The position numbers and the translations under genes were made by a program. Shown here piece by piece: positions 32,628 through 43,139 of a stretch of 64,000 nt of DNA. How positions within the stretch are numbered: position 1 is the first letter of the stretch; each line of letters opens with the position of its first letter. Below the pieces are notes generated by a model that was not told where the DNA came from, searched no databases, and saw only the letters and a list, made by a program, of their open reading frames with translations. The stretch lies in contig CM064713.1 in assembly GCA_032717465.1 (NCBI GenBank), forward strand, positions 757,501 through 821,500, read 5' to 3'. Origin of the DNA: Coenobita brevimanus. Taxonomy: Eukaryota; Arthropoda; Malacostraca; Decapoda; Coenobitidae.

Positions 32628-33470
32628 GTTTCATGACCTACCACACACATTTTAGCCTTGCTCTTCCACCTCTTTCCCCTCACCTCTCCCCTCCCCATCT
32701 CTCCCTCCCATCTCCCTCCTCATCCCTTACCTATTTCCTTCCTCATCCTCCCCCAACCCCACCCTTCCGAACTCCTCCCTTTAATTTACCTGTTCCCCTC
32801 CCTGCCCACTCCCCACCCTTCTCTCTCTCTCTCTCTCTTTCTCTCTCAGTGCATAAATCATACCAGCCCCCTTTCCCCATCTCTCCCCCTCCCTATTCTA
32901 CCTTATCTCCCCACCCTCTTCCTCTTCCCATTCTCTTCCTCCCCCTTCCCGTCGTCCCCCTTCCCTCCCCACCGCTCTCTTTTTAATCCTATCAACCCCA
33001 TTCCCTTATTTCTTCCCCTCCCTGTTCTGTATGCCCTCTCCCTCTCTCCTCCCCCTCTTCTTCCTATACTCTCCCCATCCTCCTCTCTACCGCTTCCCTC
33101 CCCACCGGCCTCTTTAATCTTACCAACCCCTCCCTTTGTGTGGTCCCCTCCCTATTCTGTCTATACCTGTTCCCTCCCCATCTTATCGTCTCCCTCCCCC
33201 TGCCCTGCCCTCCCCTCCCTTCCCTCTCCCCACCGCTCGCATTAATCTTACCATCCCCCATCTCCTCCCTTCCCTATTCTATGCACCCATTCCCTCTCCC
33301 CTCCCCCTCCTCTTCCTATTCTCTCTCTCCCTTCCCTTCCCTCTTCTCTCCTTACTCCTTCCCTCCCCATCGCTCTCTTTAATCTTACCACCCCCTCCCG
33401 TTTCCCCCAGCCTCCCCCCCATCCCCCTCCCCTCGTGTGCCACTTCCCAGAATGCAGTGTTTTGTTTATA
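32540..33470. repeat. Polypyrimidine block, C-rich
   Basis: (CT)n at 32592-32622 and 32818-32846. A loose unit of about 110-130 bp recurs: CCCTCCCCACCGCTCTCTTT followed by AATCTTACCA, at about 32960, 33095, 33225 and 33365. Open frames up to 195 codons are Pro/Ser/Leu artefacts. Confidence 0.88.
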
Positions 33471-33894
33471 TGGGGGTCAGCGAACCTAAACACCTTTCCA
33501 CCTCCTCCTTAACCTTAATTAAAACACAACGCTCTATTCCTTCTTCCACCTGTCGGCACCTTTAGCGGGAGAATAACGTTCTTTCACTGTACACATGACG
33601 CAGTTTGGCCTGAATAGAACGTACTTCGGGAGAGAGAATTGCGAAGTTCATTGATCGCTTCCGGCTTGTGGTGTGTGTGTGTGCGTGTCCCTGTTTGGCT
33701 GTGTAGGCTAGTAACCCCTCGCCACCTGATAAGCTTTATTGTCTGCCAGGGTATTGTAACTCACTCGCAGTACTGTAGTTCCTTCAGCGTGTTGTAAGCT
33801 CTTCAGTATGATGGCGTCTTTTTACTTGTTTCGGGAGACGCTAGAACGCCGGAGCGACATAGGGGTAGTATTAAAACTTCCCACATCCCTGAGT

Positions 33895-34010
33895 TTATTT
33901 TATTTTTTATTATTATTTCTGTTATGGTTTATTATTATTGTAATGATTATTTTTACTGTATTATTATTATTATTGTTATTATTATTGTTACATATTTCAA
34001 AACTGCGATA
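33895..34010. repeat. (TTA)n-rich tract
   Basis: Imperfect TTA triplets. 33480-33890 upstream has no recognisable gene; a small (GT)n sits near 33672. Confidence 0.82.
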
Positions 34011-34014
34011 TTTC

Positions 34015-34510
34015 AAAAGCTATTTCGCTAAGAGTCTTCCAACTTGGTCAGCTTAGTCGGACAGCTGTCTGCTTCCTTTGGTCAAATATGGTGGCAATCC
34101 GTCGACTGGATCTCCGGATATTATCTGGAACACACAAAAAATAAGTCATCCTTAAGCTAGGATGTTGAAATTTAACAACAATATAGCTTTAAGGCGAACG
34201 CAGTGCGGAAAGGAGTATGGTTCAAATCGCCTTATTCTTCTCCGAGAGTGCCTTGGGTAAAAAAATTGGGAACTTTTCCTGAATATCCGGATTTCGCTTA
34301 ATTTTCCATGAATGATTAAAGTTAGAGCCACCAAACTTGGTGGACATACAGACTGTGATGACCTAAGGTGACGTGCACAAGATCAGTGACCATGACCTCA
34401 AGGTTCCTTTATAGATCAGCTTCTAGTAGGCAATGGCTGTGGGAAATTTTTCTTTATATAAATTGTCCTTGGACAGTTTTATGGTGTTCTAGCTATTATT
34501 AAAAACTCTA
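34015..34510 (-). mobile_element. Dispersed repeat family R4, copy b (~500 bp, reverse)
   Basis: The reverse complement is collinear with 21025-21540 over about 500 bp, from CTAGAACACCATAAAACTG to GATAATATCCGGAGATCC. It includes CACCAAGTTTGGTGG and GTCACCTTAGGTCATC. It sits next to a TTA-rich tract, as copy a does, but at the opposite end. No ORF of interest. Confidence 0.75.
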
Positions 34511-34734
34511 CCTGCTATAGAGTTCTTATTCATATTATAGATTATTTTTTTTTTTTTTTTGAGGTGGGGGGGGGAGATGTAGAAGGCTGGCATTCCAAGA
34601 CCGTTCGAGATAAGTACTTCAAATTTTCAAGAATAATGTCTCTTGGCTACAGGCTTCTTTTGGCACAGAATTGGTTTGCCTGATACTAGCGACGCACTAG
34701 CGCCCGGTATGTTATTTTTTTCATTTTTTTTTTC

Positions 34735-35010
34735 TCCTGCGCAACAAAAACTACCGAATCGATTGCATTGCAAATGTTCCAGTATGTAGTCGGCAGCATA
34801 TACCATTGCACCTGGGTATTGATACTGAGATCCAACAAGTACTTTTTGAGATATTGAGCAAAATCAAAATGGCTGCCTCATGCCTGAAAATGCTAAATCG
34901 GAAAGTATTTGGCCGATTTTGACCAAAGTCGATGGAAATATAGTGGGTCATGAGTGAACATGCTTTGCGTAGCATGAATGACTTTGATCGTAAGCTCACA
35001 GGTCAGAATC
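34735..35010. repeat. Possible diverged dispersed repeat (R5-like)
   Basis: Contains TTTTTGAGATATTGAGCAAA, ATCAAAATGGCTGCC and GGCCGATTTTGACCAAAGTC, phrases like those in the other R5 segments. No collinear partner in the window; assignment by style only. Confidence 0.35.
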
Positions 35011-35139
35011 CGTAAATTTTTTTGAACCATATCAAAAGTCCCTGAATATTATGTCTACAGTGATAACAAATGTATTTTCATCTGGAATGTGGTGTTCTTT
35101 GAATATTTCTTTAGCAGTTTCAGAATCTTTGTCATTATT

Positions 35140-35225
35140 GTTATTATTATTATTAATAATATTATGATGATTATGATTATTATTATTTATTATTATTGTT
35201 GTTGTTGTTGTTATTATTATGATTA
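35140..35225. repeat. (TTA)n / (TTG)n trinucleotide tract
   Basis: ATTATTATTATTAATAATAT, GATTATGATTATTATTA and GTTGTTGTTG in succession. Confidence 0.88.
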
Positions 35226-35329
35226 ATTATTCCTGCTATGGTTATGTTTTTGGATCGGCTTGCCTGTCTGTATGTATGTTATAAAAATGTATTAGATGGA
35301 ATTACAACACGTTTGTAGTACGACTGTGG

Positions 35330-35450
35330 ACGATTAGGGGGGCAAGTGATTAAATTTGGGCCAATAGGTCAAAGGTCAAAATCAAGAGGGGGGGGGAATG
35401 ATACTGCTTTGGGGGAGGTATGCACTCTCTGAAGGCTATTGTTCCTGTTC
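35330..35450. repeat. Dispersed repeat family R5, end fragment
   Basis: GGTCAAAGGTCAAAATCAA followed by GGGGGAGGTATGCACTCTCT. The GGAGGTATGCACTCTCTGA ending parallels the ends at 30.33 and 49.81 kb. Confidence 0.5.
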
Positions 35451-35799
35451 TCATTTTTGTTGTGGGAGAAGTTTTTTAAATATTCCATCGCCACGCACAA
35501 ACCAACCAGCCAACAATACCCCTCTTCCCAGTGCGCCTGACCCCCGCCCCGTCCGACCACCATCCCGCCCATCCCGCCCACTCCTCTCCAGCCACCTGAT
35601 CCATTTCTTCTCTGCCGTTGTATGTTTTGCAAATAATGGGTCGACTGTTACCTGACCAGCCCATCCCGCTCACTCCTTTCCACCCCTCCCACACAGTACT
35701 GAAAGGCCAGGTGTGTCATAATTCACATGTGACTGATTTTTGGCACACCTGTTTATTGCACTGACCTGTATCGATCTTTACTGGCATCGGTGAACTTAA

Positions 35800-36639
35800 T
35801 CGACTTCCTTACCCTCTTCCTCCCTCCCTCTTACTCCCCCGTTTTTTCCTTCTCTCTTCTCTACTCCCTCACTCCCTCATTCTTTTCATCTTTCACTCTC
35901 ACATTTCTCCCATCCTCCCACGCACCCCCAGTTTCCTTCCTTTTTTTCTCATGCTCTTCCTCTCTCCCTCTCACTCCCTTTTTCCTTTCTTTTTTCCTCA
36001 CGCTTTTCCTCTCTCTCTCTCTCTCTCCCTCACTCCCTTTCTCCTTCCCTTTTACTCACATACACCCTCTCCCTCCCCCTCACTTTCTCTCTTTCGTCTT
36101 CTCTCAGTATCCTCTCCCTTCCGCTCTCTAACTCGCTTCCTCATTCTTTTCTTTTCCTCTGCCATTCCCTCCCTCCCTCCCTCCCTCCCCCGTCTTATTT
36201 TTTCTTATTTCCTCGTTATCTTTTTTTTTTTCTCATTCCCTCTCATTCTTTATCCATTCCTTCATTCTTTTTGTGTCTCGTTTCTTTATTCCTTTCTCCT
36301 CTTAGTCATTATTTTCATCCTTTTCACTCCCTTATTTTTTCATTCTTTCTCATCCCCTCACTCTCCTCTCTTTCACTCCTCTCTCTCCTCTCTTTCACTC
36401 CTCTCTCTCCTCTCTTTCACTCCTCTCTCTCCTCTCTTTCACCCCTCTCTCTCCTCTCTTTCACTCCTCTCTCATTCCGCCACTCTTTTTTTCTTTTTTC
36501 TCTCTTATTCTTTGCCTCCTTCTCTGACACATCTTTGTTATTCTCTTCTCTTTCCAGTTCCTCATCCATCCATTTTCACTTTCCATCTTTCACTTTCTCA
36601 TTTCATCACACTCGCTCACTGGTATCTCACATCAGCACA

Positions 36640-36674
<35 letters not shown>

Positions 36675-36856
36675 CTCTTGCTTTCCCCCACATCAGCACC
36701 CTCTCTCTCACACACACTCTCACTTCTCATGCATTCCCTCACTTTTTTCACACACTCCCTTTCACACACACTCCCTCACTCTCTCACTTAGTCCATCACC
36801 CTCCCTTACTCCTCTCTTTTTCTCATCAAGAATTATACCTTTCATATTTCTTTTCG

Positions 36857-36923
<67 letters not shown>

Positions 36924-36935
36924 AGCCAATAAGAT
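35800..36935. repeat. Polypyrimidine block
   Basis: T/C-rich, with a ~20-bp unit CTCTCTCCTCTCTTTCACTC repeated about five times at 36355-36470. (CT)n at 36640-36670 and 36863-36921. A 335-codon open frame across it is a composition artefact. 36950-37950 is more complex; I see no supported gene. Confidence 0.9.
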
Positions 36936-38050
36936 ATGAACTAGGGAGGCCACATTAGCGAAGAAATACATATACATTTCCCAACGTACGTTTCATAATT
37001 GTAAATGCGTATATCTTATGTTTGTAATTCATTTAAAAAAAAATGCATAACCAATAGGCTAGAGGGCCCGTTTGAATCGAACTCTCCTTATATCCTAACC
37101 ACGCCCGAAACCGATTAAAAAAAAAATGCTATGTTGGGATGATAGTTTTGTCATGTGGTGGGTCTGCTCTCGACTGCAATTGCTGTTTGCTCTAAAATCA
37201 TTTTCGAAGTACGGATCGACAGTTTACTAGAAGCTGGAGTTGTAATTCAGTCTTCAGTATATGTGGTTCCGTCTCAGTACAAACAGCACAGTCGCCCAAA
37301 ACGCCATTCTCTACAGAATAACATCGGAATTTATGGTTTGTGCCTATCGATATGATTCATGACTATTGCGATATCATAAAACTTAATTCACTTCATATCA
37401 CAAAAATGCAAGTTTCAACAGCAGATTAAGGGGTGAGGTTGTGGTTTAAGAAGATATTTAATAAAGAAATGCCTGCTTGATGTACCAACGGATCCTCTTG
37501 GCTTTCGGAAAGACTTTGGTGTGGATAACATATCAGCATATCGGTTGACTTGGCCCTACCCACTCAACAGTTACGAGGATGGTGTGACAGGCAGTAACCC
37601 GTCTTTCATGCGAACATTGGTATCGTACTAAACACCCAGTCATTGTAGCAGTTATAAATTCTGGCACATTTTCATCAGATAAGCTTTCAGTGTGTGTGAT
37701 GAAAGGTGGGAAGATTACCCTCATCATGTCTCTGCATAAGTCTTTTGCTGTGAGTTAGACTTTGATATATATACGTAGCGGTTTCTGATTAGACTTTCTA
37801 CCTTTTTCTTCACAGGATGGACCTTCCTGGGTAAAATGAAAACCACGTGCACATCAGCTGTTCCTTGTTATTGTTGACGTTTGAAGGCATCCGTGGACGT
37901 CCACTGGTAAGTAGGCAACTGGTGATAGTATTTGGTATTTCATGACGTCATTCAGTTTCCTTTTGGGTCCTTGCATGGACAGGAAAATTGCGCCTGAACT
38001 TTACTAATGACCTCAAGAGACAAAGTAAAGTCATTGTTTTTTATTCATCA

Positions 38051-38109
38051 CGGAACTGCTACTTAATAAGTAATGTGTTTGACACATTACTTATTAAGTC
38101 GCAGTTTCG
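38051..38109. repeat. Long near-perfect hairpin 1
   Basis: CTTAATAAGTAATGTGT (38062-38078) pairs perfectly with ACACATTACTTATTAAG (38082-38098) over 17 bp with a 3-base loop. Pairing continues outward (A38061-T38099, one mismatch, then 38051-38059 with 38101-38109 including one G-T), giving about 28 pairs. It abuts a second hairpin. Confidence 0.9.
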
Positions 38110-38110
38110 T

Positions 38111-38154
38111 GAAACAGAGGGGAGTGCTGTTACCCCAGCACTCCCCTCTGTTTC
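38111..38154. repeat. Perfect hairpin 2
   Basis: GAAACAGAGGGGAGTGCTG (38111-38129) pairs perfectly with CAGCACTCCCCTCTGTTTC (38136-38154), 19 bp with a 6-base loop TTACCC. Only one base separates it from hairpin 1. Confidence 0.92.
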
Positions 38155-38558
38155 CCTCCTGCCTCCAGAGTAGTTACCTGCCACTCCCATCCTTTTTACT
38201 TGCTTAAACAAGTGTTTTGCATGAGGCTCGTACCTTGAGTTTTGTTTCCATGTCTTGGGGCTCACAACAAAGAGAACTTGAGAAGTAAGACCAGCTGTTA
38301 TAATGCCTGGTTGTGTAGTTTCAGCGGAACAAAACGGTTATTTAAATTATGATTCTCATATATATATATATATATTTTTTTAAAATTAGAGTTTAATAGT
38401 CCTTACAGATGTGGCATAAAATTATATCGATTAGCACAAATTGAGTTTTGTAACCATTCTGTAAAAAATGTACAGTGGACAACATGATGGCTATTAGGAG
38501 GGTGCTGCATGTACGGCAGGGCCAAAACAGCCTGGCTTTCAACCCTGTCCGCGCTGTA

Positions 38559-38705
38559 GTCCTTTCACCTTAACTTGGCTTAGGTTTTCGTTCCTGTGTA
38601 GCTTACTTCACTGTGCTCATCGGCAGGAAAAGACAATATTACGGCTGTGTATCCATTCCGTAGCACTTCTTAGTGACTAGCATCATATTCTGAAGTTAAT
38701 ATCTT
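38559..38705 (+). repeat. Dispersed repeat family R1, copy e
   Basis: GTCCTTTCACCTTAACTTGG, then GGCAGGAAAAGACAATATTA, then CGTAGCACTTCTTAGTGACT and AGCATCATATTCTGAAGTTA. Collinear with copy d at 27.33 kb over its full length. Confidence 0.75.
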
Positions 38706-38875
38706 GTTTTGACTCTGGATTCAAGATGGCGAGATGGTAATTTAGGGCAAAATTAAAGTAAAAAAGGTATAGTACATGCAGTGTAATTTTTAGGTCGACT
38801 AAGATACCAACTCGAGACCTTGGCAACGAGCACTGGCGAGAACGAAAACAGCAAGAGAAAACAGATAAAATTATT

Positions 38876-38878
<3 letters not shown>

Positions 38879-38914
<36 letters not shown>
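38879..38914. repeat. (GA)n microsatellite
   Basis: About 18 units. Confidence 0.95.
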
Positions 38915-38916
<2 letters not shown>

Positions 38917-38949
38917 ATTAAGCAACAATGGTTCATCAATACTATACAT

Positions 38950-40080
38950 ATCCCATCCCCATTCCTATTCCATCTACCTCTCTCTTCTTCCCTCCCCCTC
39001 CCTCACTCACTCCCTTCCTCTCATCCTCACTCCATGCCTTCCCCCCTTCCTTCACTCCCTTCGTATCCTCCTTCCTTTCCTGTTCTTCCTCCCGCTTCCT
39101 GTTGTCTATCATCCTTCCCTCTCCCTCTCCCTTCCATCCGTGTCTCCCTGTTTTCCCTTCCTTTGCTAAATCCCTCCCTTACTATCCTCTTTCCTTACAC
39201 ATATATCCTCCCACTTCCTTTTCTCCCTGTTACCCTTCCCTCCCTCCCTTCTTCCCTTCCTTCCTCTCTGCCGGCTCTCCTTCCTTTCTACTTTCCTATT
39301 CCCTCCCTCCTAAGCAAATGTTCTTCCTTCTCTCATTTATATACCTTCCCTCTCTCCTTTATATGCCTTCCTTCTCTTCCTCCTTCTCTCTCGCCCTTCC
39401 TCCTTTCCTTTCTTCCTTCCTCCTCCTCCTTCGCCCTTCCTTTTTCCCTCTCTTCCCTCCCCCTTCTCCCTCGCCCTTCCTCCTTCCCTCTCTTCCTTGC
39501 TCCTTCCCTCTCTTCCTTTCTCCATCCCTCTCATACTTTTTCCTTCCCTCTCGCCTTCCCTCCTTCCCTGTCTTCCTTCCTCCTTCCCTTTCGCCCTTCC
39601 TATTCTTCGTCCATACTCATACAGTCTCCCTCCATATTCTTTCAATCCTCCCTCTGTTCCTCCATCCTTCCCATCCTTCCATCTCTATATTAATTTTTCT
39701 TCCTTTCTCACTTTTGTTGCTTTCCTTGTTTTCCTTCTTTCATACTTTCCCTTCCTCCTCCATGTGATCATTAATTTTCTGTTCTCTCTCTCTCTCTCTC
39801 TCTCTGCCCCAGTTCTCCTTTAGTTTTCTTGCTCTGTCTCTTTTTCCTTCCTTCTTTCCTCGATTAAAGAAAAAATATCCTTGTCTTTTTTCCTTTATCA
39901 CTTCCTAAATTTCCTAGTTACCTCCATTTCTCTCTGTCTCCCATTTATTTTCAGCTTCTCTCTCATCCTTTTCTCCCTCTCTCTCTCTTCTTGCCTCCTC
40001 CTCTCTCTCTCCCCTTGTCTCCTTCCCTCCTTACTTTCTCTCCCTGCCTCGTCCTCCCTGTCCACGCCTGTCTCCCTGTC
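38950..40080. repeat. Polypyrimidine block (CCTTCCCTCT type)
   Basis: C/T-rich, with a loose unit CCTTCCTCCTTCCCTCTCGC recurring at 39360-39600 and (CT)n at 39783-39805. Frames up to 279 codons are low complexity. Confidence 0.9.
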
Positions 40081-40154
40081 AGCGTGGTGTGGGATAGGTC
40101 AGGTTACCAGGTACAGACAGAGGCAGTCAGGCAGAAGAGGCAAGATGCTTAAGT

Positions 40155-40360
40155 TACCCCTCACCCTCGCCCTCGCCCTCATCTTCACCCTCATCCTCGT
40201 TATCATCCTTACTTTCATTCTACCCTTACCTTCATTCTACCCATACCCTCACACTCATCCTCACCCTCATCTTCTTCACCCTCATCCTTACCCTTACCTT
40301 CACTCTCACCTCCCTCACCCTCCTCCTCCCCCCCGTTCTCACTCTCACCCTTACCTGTCC
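40155..40360. repeat. (CACCCT/CATCCT)n hexanucleotide array
   Basis: Imperfect hexamers CACCCT, CGCCCT, CATCCT and TACCCT. Confidence 0.9.
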
Positions 40361-40433
40361 CGGTAGTCAATTGCTTCACTCAGGTAACTTTTTCCTTGAT
40401 ATTGATACACGTAAGAATTTTAAGTAGACAAAT

Positions 40434-40776
40434 GGGAGGCGTGGCTCAATCGGTAGAGAGGTGGCCTGCCGTTCTAACGGACCCAGGTTCAAATCCCCGC
40501 TGGGGCAGGGAACAGTTTAAGGATTTGAATTTCATTAAATCAGGCTTTACTGATCTACCAGAAGCCCCGCCGACATGTTGTAAAAATACCCCCGCTAATA
40601 CCAATACACCAGTCCTGTATGAGACAGCCCTAGCATGTATTCAATATGGACGGTGGGTGTTAGCGCCGAAGTGGTGACATGTAGAGGTGTATGGTATGTA
40701 GGAGGACTGGTGGGCGTTGATAGCAGGCTGTGAAGCCTATGCCCAGAGTCGAGCACATTAAAAAAAAAAAAAAAAA
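40434..40776 (+). mobile_element. tRNA-derived SINE, 343 bp, full-length candidate
   Basis: The head is tRNA-like: TGGCTCAATCGGTAGAG (40442-40458) fits a pol III A box and GGTTCAAATCC (40487-40497) a B box at normal tRNA spacing, with an anticodon-arm-like CCGTTCTAACGG between. A non-tRNA body of about 250 bp follows, then a 17-base A tail (about 40760-40776). The order head, body and tail matches a SINE. Transcription would start at the internal pol III promoter and mobilisation would depend on a LINE. No clear target duplication is visible. The tRNA head does not fold as a clean functional tRNA. Confidence 0.85.
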
Positions 40777-40939
40777 TACTAGACGATTTTGCCCTGTAGA
40801 GAAAAAACTATGGAAGCCAAATGTTGATGTGCGTACTGTAGATATCCCCTCTTAGTCGAAAAGCCTTTACTAAGAATACTGTAAGCGTCTTCAGGTATCG
40901 TAGGAAGATGGAAATAACGTCTTGGTATATAAAAGGGTG

Positions 40940-41265
40940 AGATGGATGGATGGATGGATGATTGATTGTTAGGAGGTTGGTGATTGAGTACAGGAAGGAG
41001 GAGGAGTATATGAACAAAGTGGATGGATAGAAGAATGGATGATTGGATGGATGGATAGAGGAGTGGATGATTGAATGGATGAGTGGATGGATAGGAAAGT
41101 GGATGACTGGATGGATGAGTGGAGTGTATGATTACAAAAATGAATGGTTGGATGAAGTAATGCATATGTGGAAGAATAGATGATTGAGTGGGTGAATGGA
41201 TGACCAAGAAATATGTGGATAGATCAGCGAATGCATGGATGAATGGGCAGATGGAGGAATGACTG
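40940..41265. repeat. (GGAT)n-rich degenerate tract
   Basis: GATGGATGGATGGATGATTG and later TGGATGATTGGATGGATG motifs, decaying to the right. The minus frame encodes His/Pro/Ser/Ile low complexity. Confidence 0.85.
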
Positions 41266-41274
41266 AGATGGCTG

Positions 41275-41500
41275 AATAGATAAATAGATAGATAGATAAG
41301 TGTCTGAACACGTCAAAAATAACCCCTTCAGTCTGATAACGTCTTTTCACTTTCTTATCAATATTTCTTTACCATTTTATTCCACATTTAAGGCTTCTCG
41401 AACTAGAGGGGTTCGATACAGCCTTAACTTACTCCCTCACTGAAAAAAAAAGAAAAAAAGGAAGAAAAGAAAATGTACTTAAAGATGAATATAATCGTCT
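41275..41500. repeat. GATA repeat and TTAACCCCTTCAG-family end
   Basis: GATA units at 41278-41298. AACCCCTTCAGTCTGATAACG at 41321 matches the end of the MITE at 25362, and GATGAATATAATCGTCTTC near 41485 resembles the inner part of the element at 13.8 kb. A right TIR is not clear. Confidence 0.45.
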
Positions 41501-41573
41501 TCAAGAAACAAGAAATGGATTGAGGAAGTTAATGAGGGAAAAGTGAGATGTTTATTGCTACTTAAGAACCATG

Positions 41574-41648
41574 GATAGATAGATAGAGAGATAGATAGAT
41601 AAATAGATAGTTAGATTGATAGGTAGATAGACAGATAGATTGACTGAT
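41574..41648. repeat. (GATA)n tetranucleotide repeat
   Basis: GATAGATAGATAGAGAGATA and similar, interrupted. Confidence 0.9.
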
Positions 41649-41764
41649 TGGCTGATAGTGACAGATAAATGCGCTTATGAAAGAAAGGTAGGTGGAGAGA
41701 GAGAGAGAGAGACCTGAGGAACCCTACCTTGGTCCTTTGTGGAAAATTATGAATGAAAGGGGAT

Positions 41765-42000
41765 ATTGAAGGTGTGGTAGTGATGGTAGGTGTGGTGGAG
41801 CTTGTAGTTGTGGTAGTAGTCTTGTGCGTGGTAGTTATGGTGATGGTAGTAATAGTAGTGGTAGTTATGGTGCGGTGGAATAGTGGTTGTGGCGATGATG
41901 GTAGTAACGATTATGGTAGCAGTGGTGATGGTTGACGTGATGTCGTTGGTAGTTGTGGTAGCATTTGTATTTGTGGTAATGGTTAAAGTGGTTGTTCTGG
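41765..42000. repeat. GTGGTAGT-type trinucleotide-rich tract
   Basis: Imperfect (GTG)/(GTA)/(ATG) triplets. The + frame reads Val/Met repeats; no gene. Confidence 0.85.
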
Positions 42001-42179
42001 TACCAGTGACAGACGAATAATTACTGAAAAAAAAAAAAAAATAAGAACATAAATATATATATAATTTTTGTAATTTGAAAAGCCATCTATTTTCTTCCTA
42101 ATACATAAAAAAAAGCATAAGGGAATTTTTAAGGCTTTTTGTCCACTATTTTCCCTCCATAAATTTTGTGAGTAGATGA

Positions 42180-42475
42180 ATGGAAAGTTGAGAAGGGTAC
42201 GTGAGGGAGAAGAGAAGGGGAGGGAGTGACCGAGGAAAGAGGAGAGGGAGGAGGGAAGAGGAGAGAAGATTAGGGGGTGAGGGAGGAAGAGAATGGGGGA
42301 GGACAGAGAAGGAAGGAGAGAAGAGGGAAGGGGGGAACAGAAGAGGAGAAATGAAATAGGAGAGAGTTGAAGGAAAGAGAGAGAGAGAGAGACAGGAATG
42401 AAAAAGAGAGGAGAGGAAAGTGAGAGAACAATAAAGTGAATGTGAGAGAGAGAGGGGGGGGGGATTGACAGCAGA
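42180..42475. repeat. Polypurine block
   Basis: GGGAGGAGGGAAGAGGAGAG-type DNA with a short (GA)n near 42376-42392. Confidence 0.87.
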
Positions 42476-42494
42476 AAAGGGTTATGAGAATGGA

Positions 42495-43130
42495 AGAGAA
42501 CATAAGAAGAGAGGATAACTGCAGTAGGCCGGTTGGCCCATGCTAGGCAGCTCCTAGAAGAGTAACTGAACTACTAGAATGAGATAAGGATAGCAAAGAA
42601 GAAGGCTCTCCCCCGCCCTCCAAACCCTCCAGCCGAAGCCGGCAGGAAAAAGTCAGAAAGAACACCACGCCGTATAGAAAAACTGGCGTGGACATTTTAC
42701 AGGAAAGTGTGAAAGGAGAATAGAGACTATCATAGTGTAACCTGAAAAGGAAAAATTATGAATTAGTATTGGTTATAAGATTTTCTTTTTTCTATATCCA
42801 CCCCTTATTAGTCATATGCTTATCTAGCCTATGCTTGAAACTCTCAATGGAAGAGGCAGCAACTACTTTACTAGGTAGCTTATTCCATTCGTCTACTACT
42901 CTATTACCAAACCAATTTCTACCTATTTCCTTACTGAAACGGAATTTTTCTAGTTTGAAACCATTATTTCTAGTTCTATCCTGTATGCTCACTTTAAGTA
43001 CTTTGCTAATATCTCCCTTATTTATACCATTCATCCACTTAAACACCTCAATTAAGTCTCCCCTTACTCTACGCCTCTCTAGCGAATGCAGACTTAGTCT
43101 TTTCAATCTGTCTTCATATGACAGGTTCCG
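42495..43130 (-). mobile_element. LINE-B 3' end (C-terminal coding remnant plus 3' UTR)
   Basis: On the minus strand the coding part (from about 43127) reads YEDRLKRLSLHSLERRRVRG, then DLIEVFKWMNG, FKLEKFRFSKEIGRNWFGNR and VVDEWNKLPSKVV, ending near 42792. This is the conserved C-terminal tail downstream of RT in CR1/L2/Jockey-like elements. The following ~290 bp to 42495 is a 3' UTR; its end reads, in + orientation, GCAGTAGGCCGGTTGGCCCA. RT and endonuclease are absent, so the copy is strongly 5'-truncated. The remaining ~104-codon frame is intact. At the right border TATGACAGG is duplicated (43117 and 43131). Confidence 0.85.
42792..43106 (-). pseudogene. LINE-B C-terminal ORF fragment (104 codons)
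   Basis: Encodes only the tail after the RT domain. The NR.V..WN.LP..VV..SS..SFK.RLD pattern near the end is typical of this family region, whose role is not well defined. The frame is still open, which suggests a younger insertion than LINE-A or LINE-C. It cannot be functional without the RT. Confidence 0.85.
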
Positions 43131-43139
43131 TATGACAGG

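Noticed and set aside
37155..37355. Gypsy-like pol fragment (IDSLLEAGVVIQSSVYVVPS resembles the RT N-terminal region)
   Set aside because: Only about 20 residues look similar. I could not find the expected following KKDG..R.C.DYR motif or any LTR or other pol domain nearby.
40442..40515. Functional tRNA gene
   Set aside because: A and B boxes are present, but the acceptor ends do not pair cleanly and a 250-bp body with an A tail follows, so a SINE fits better.
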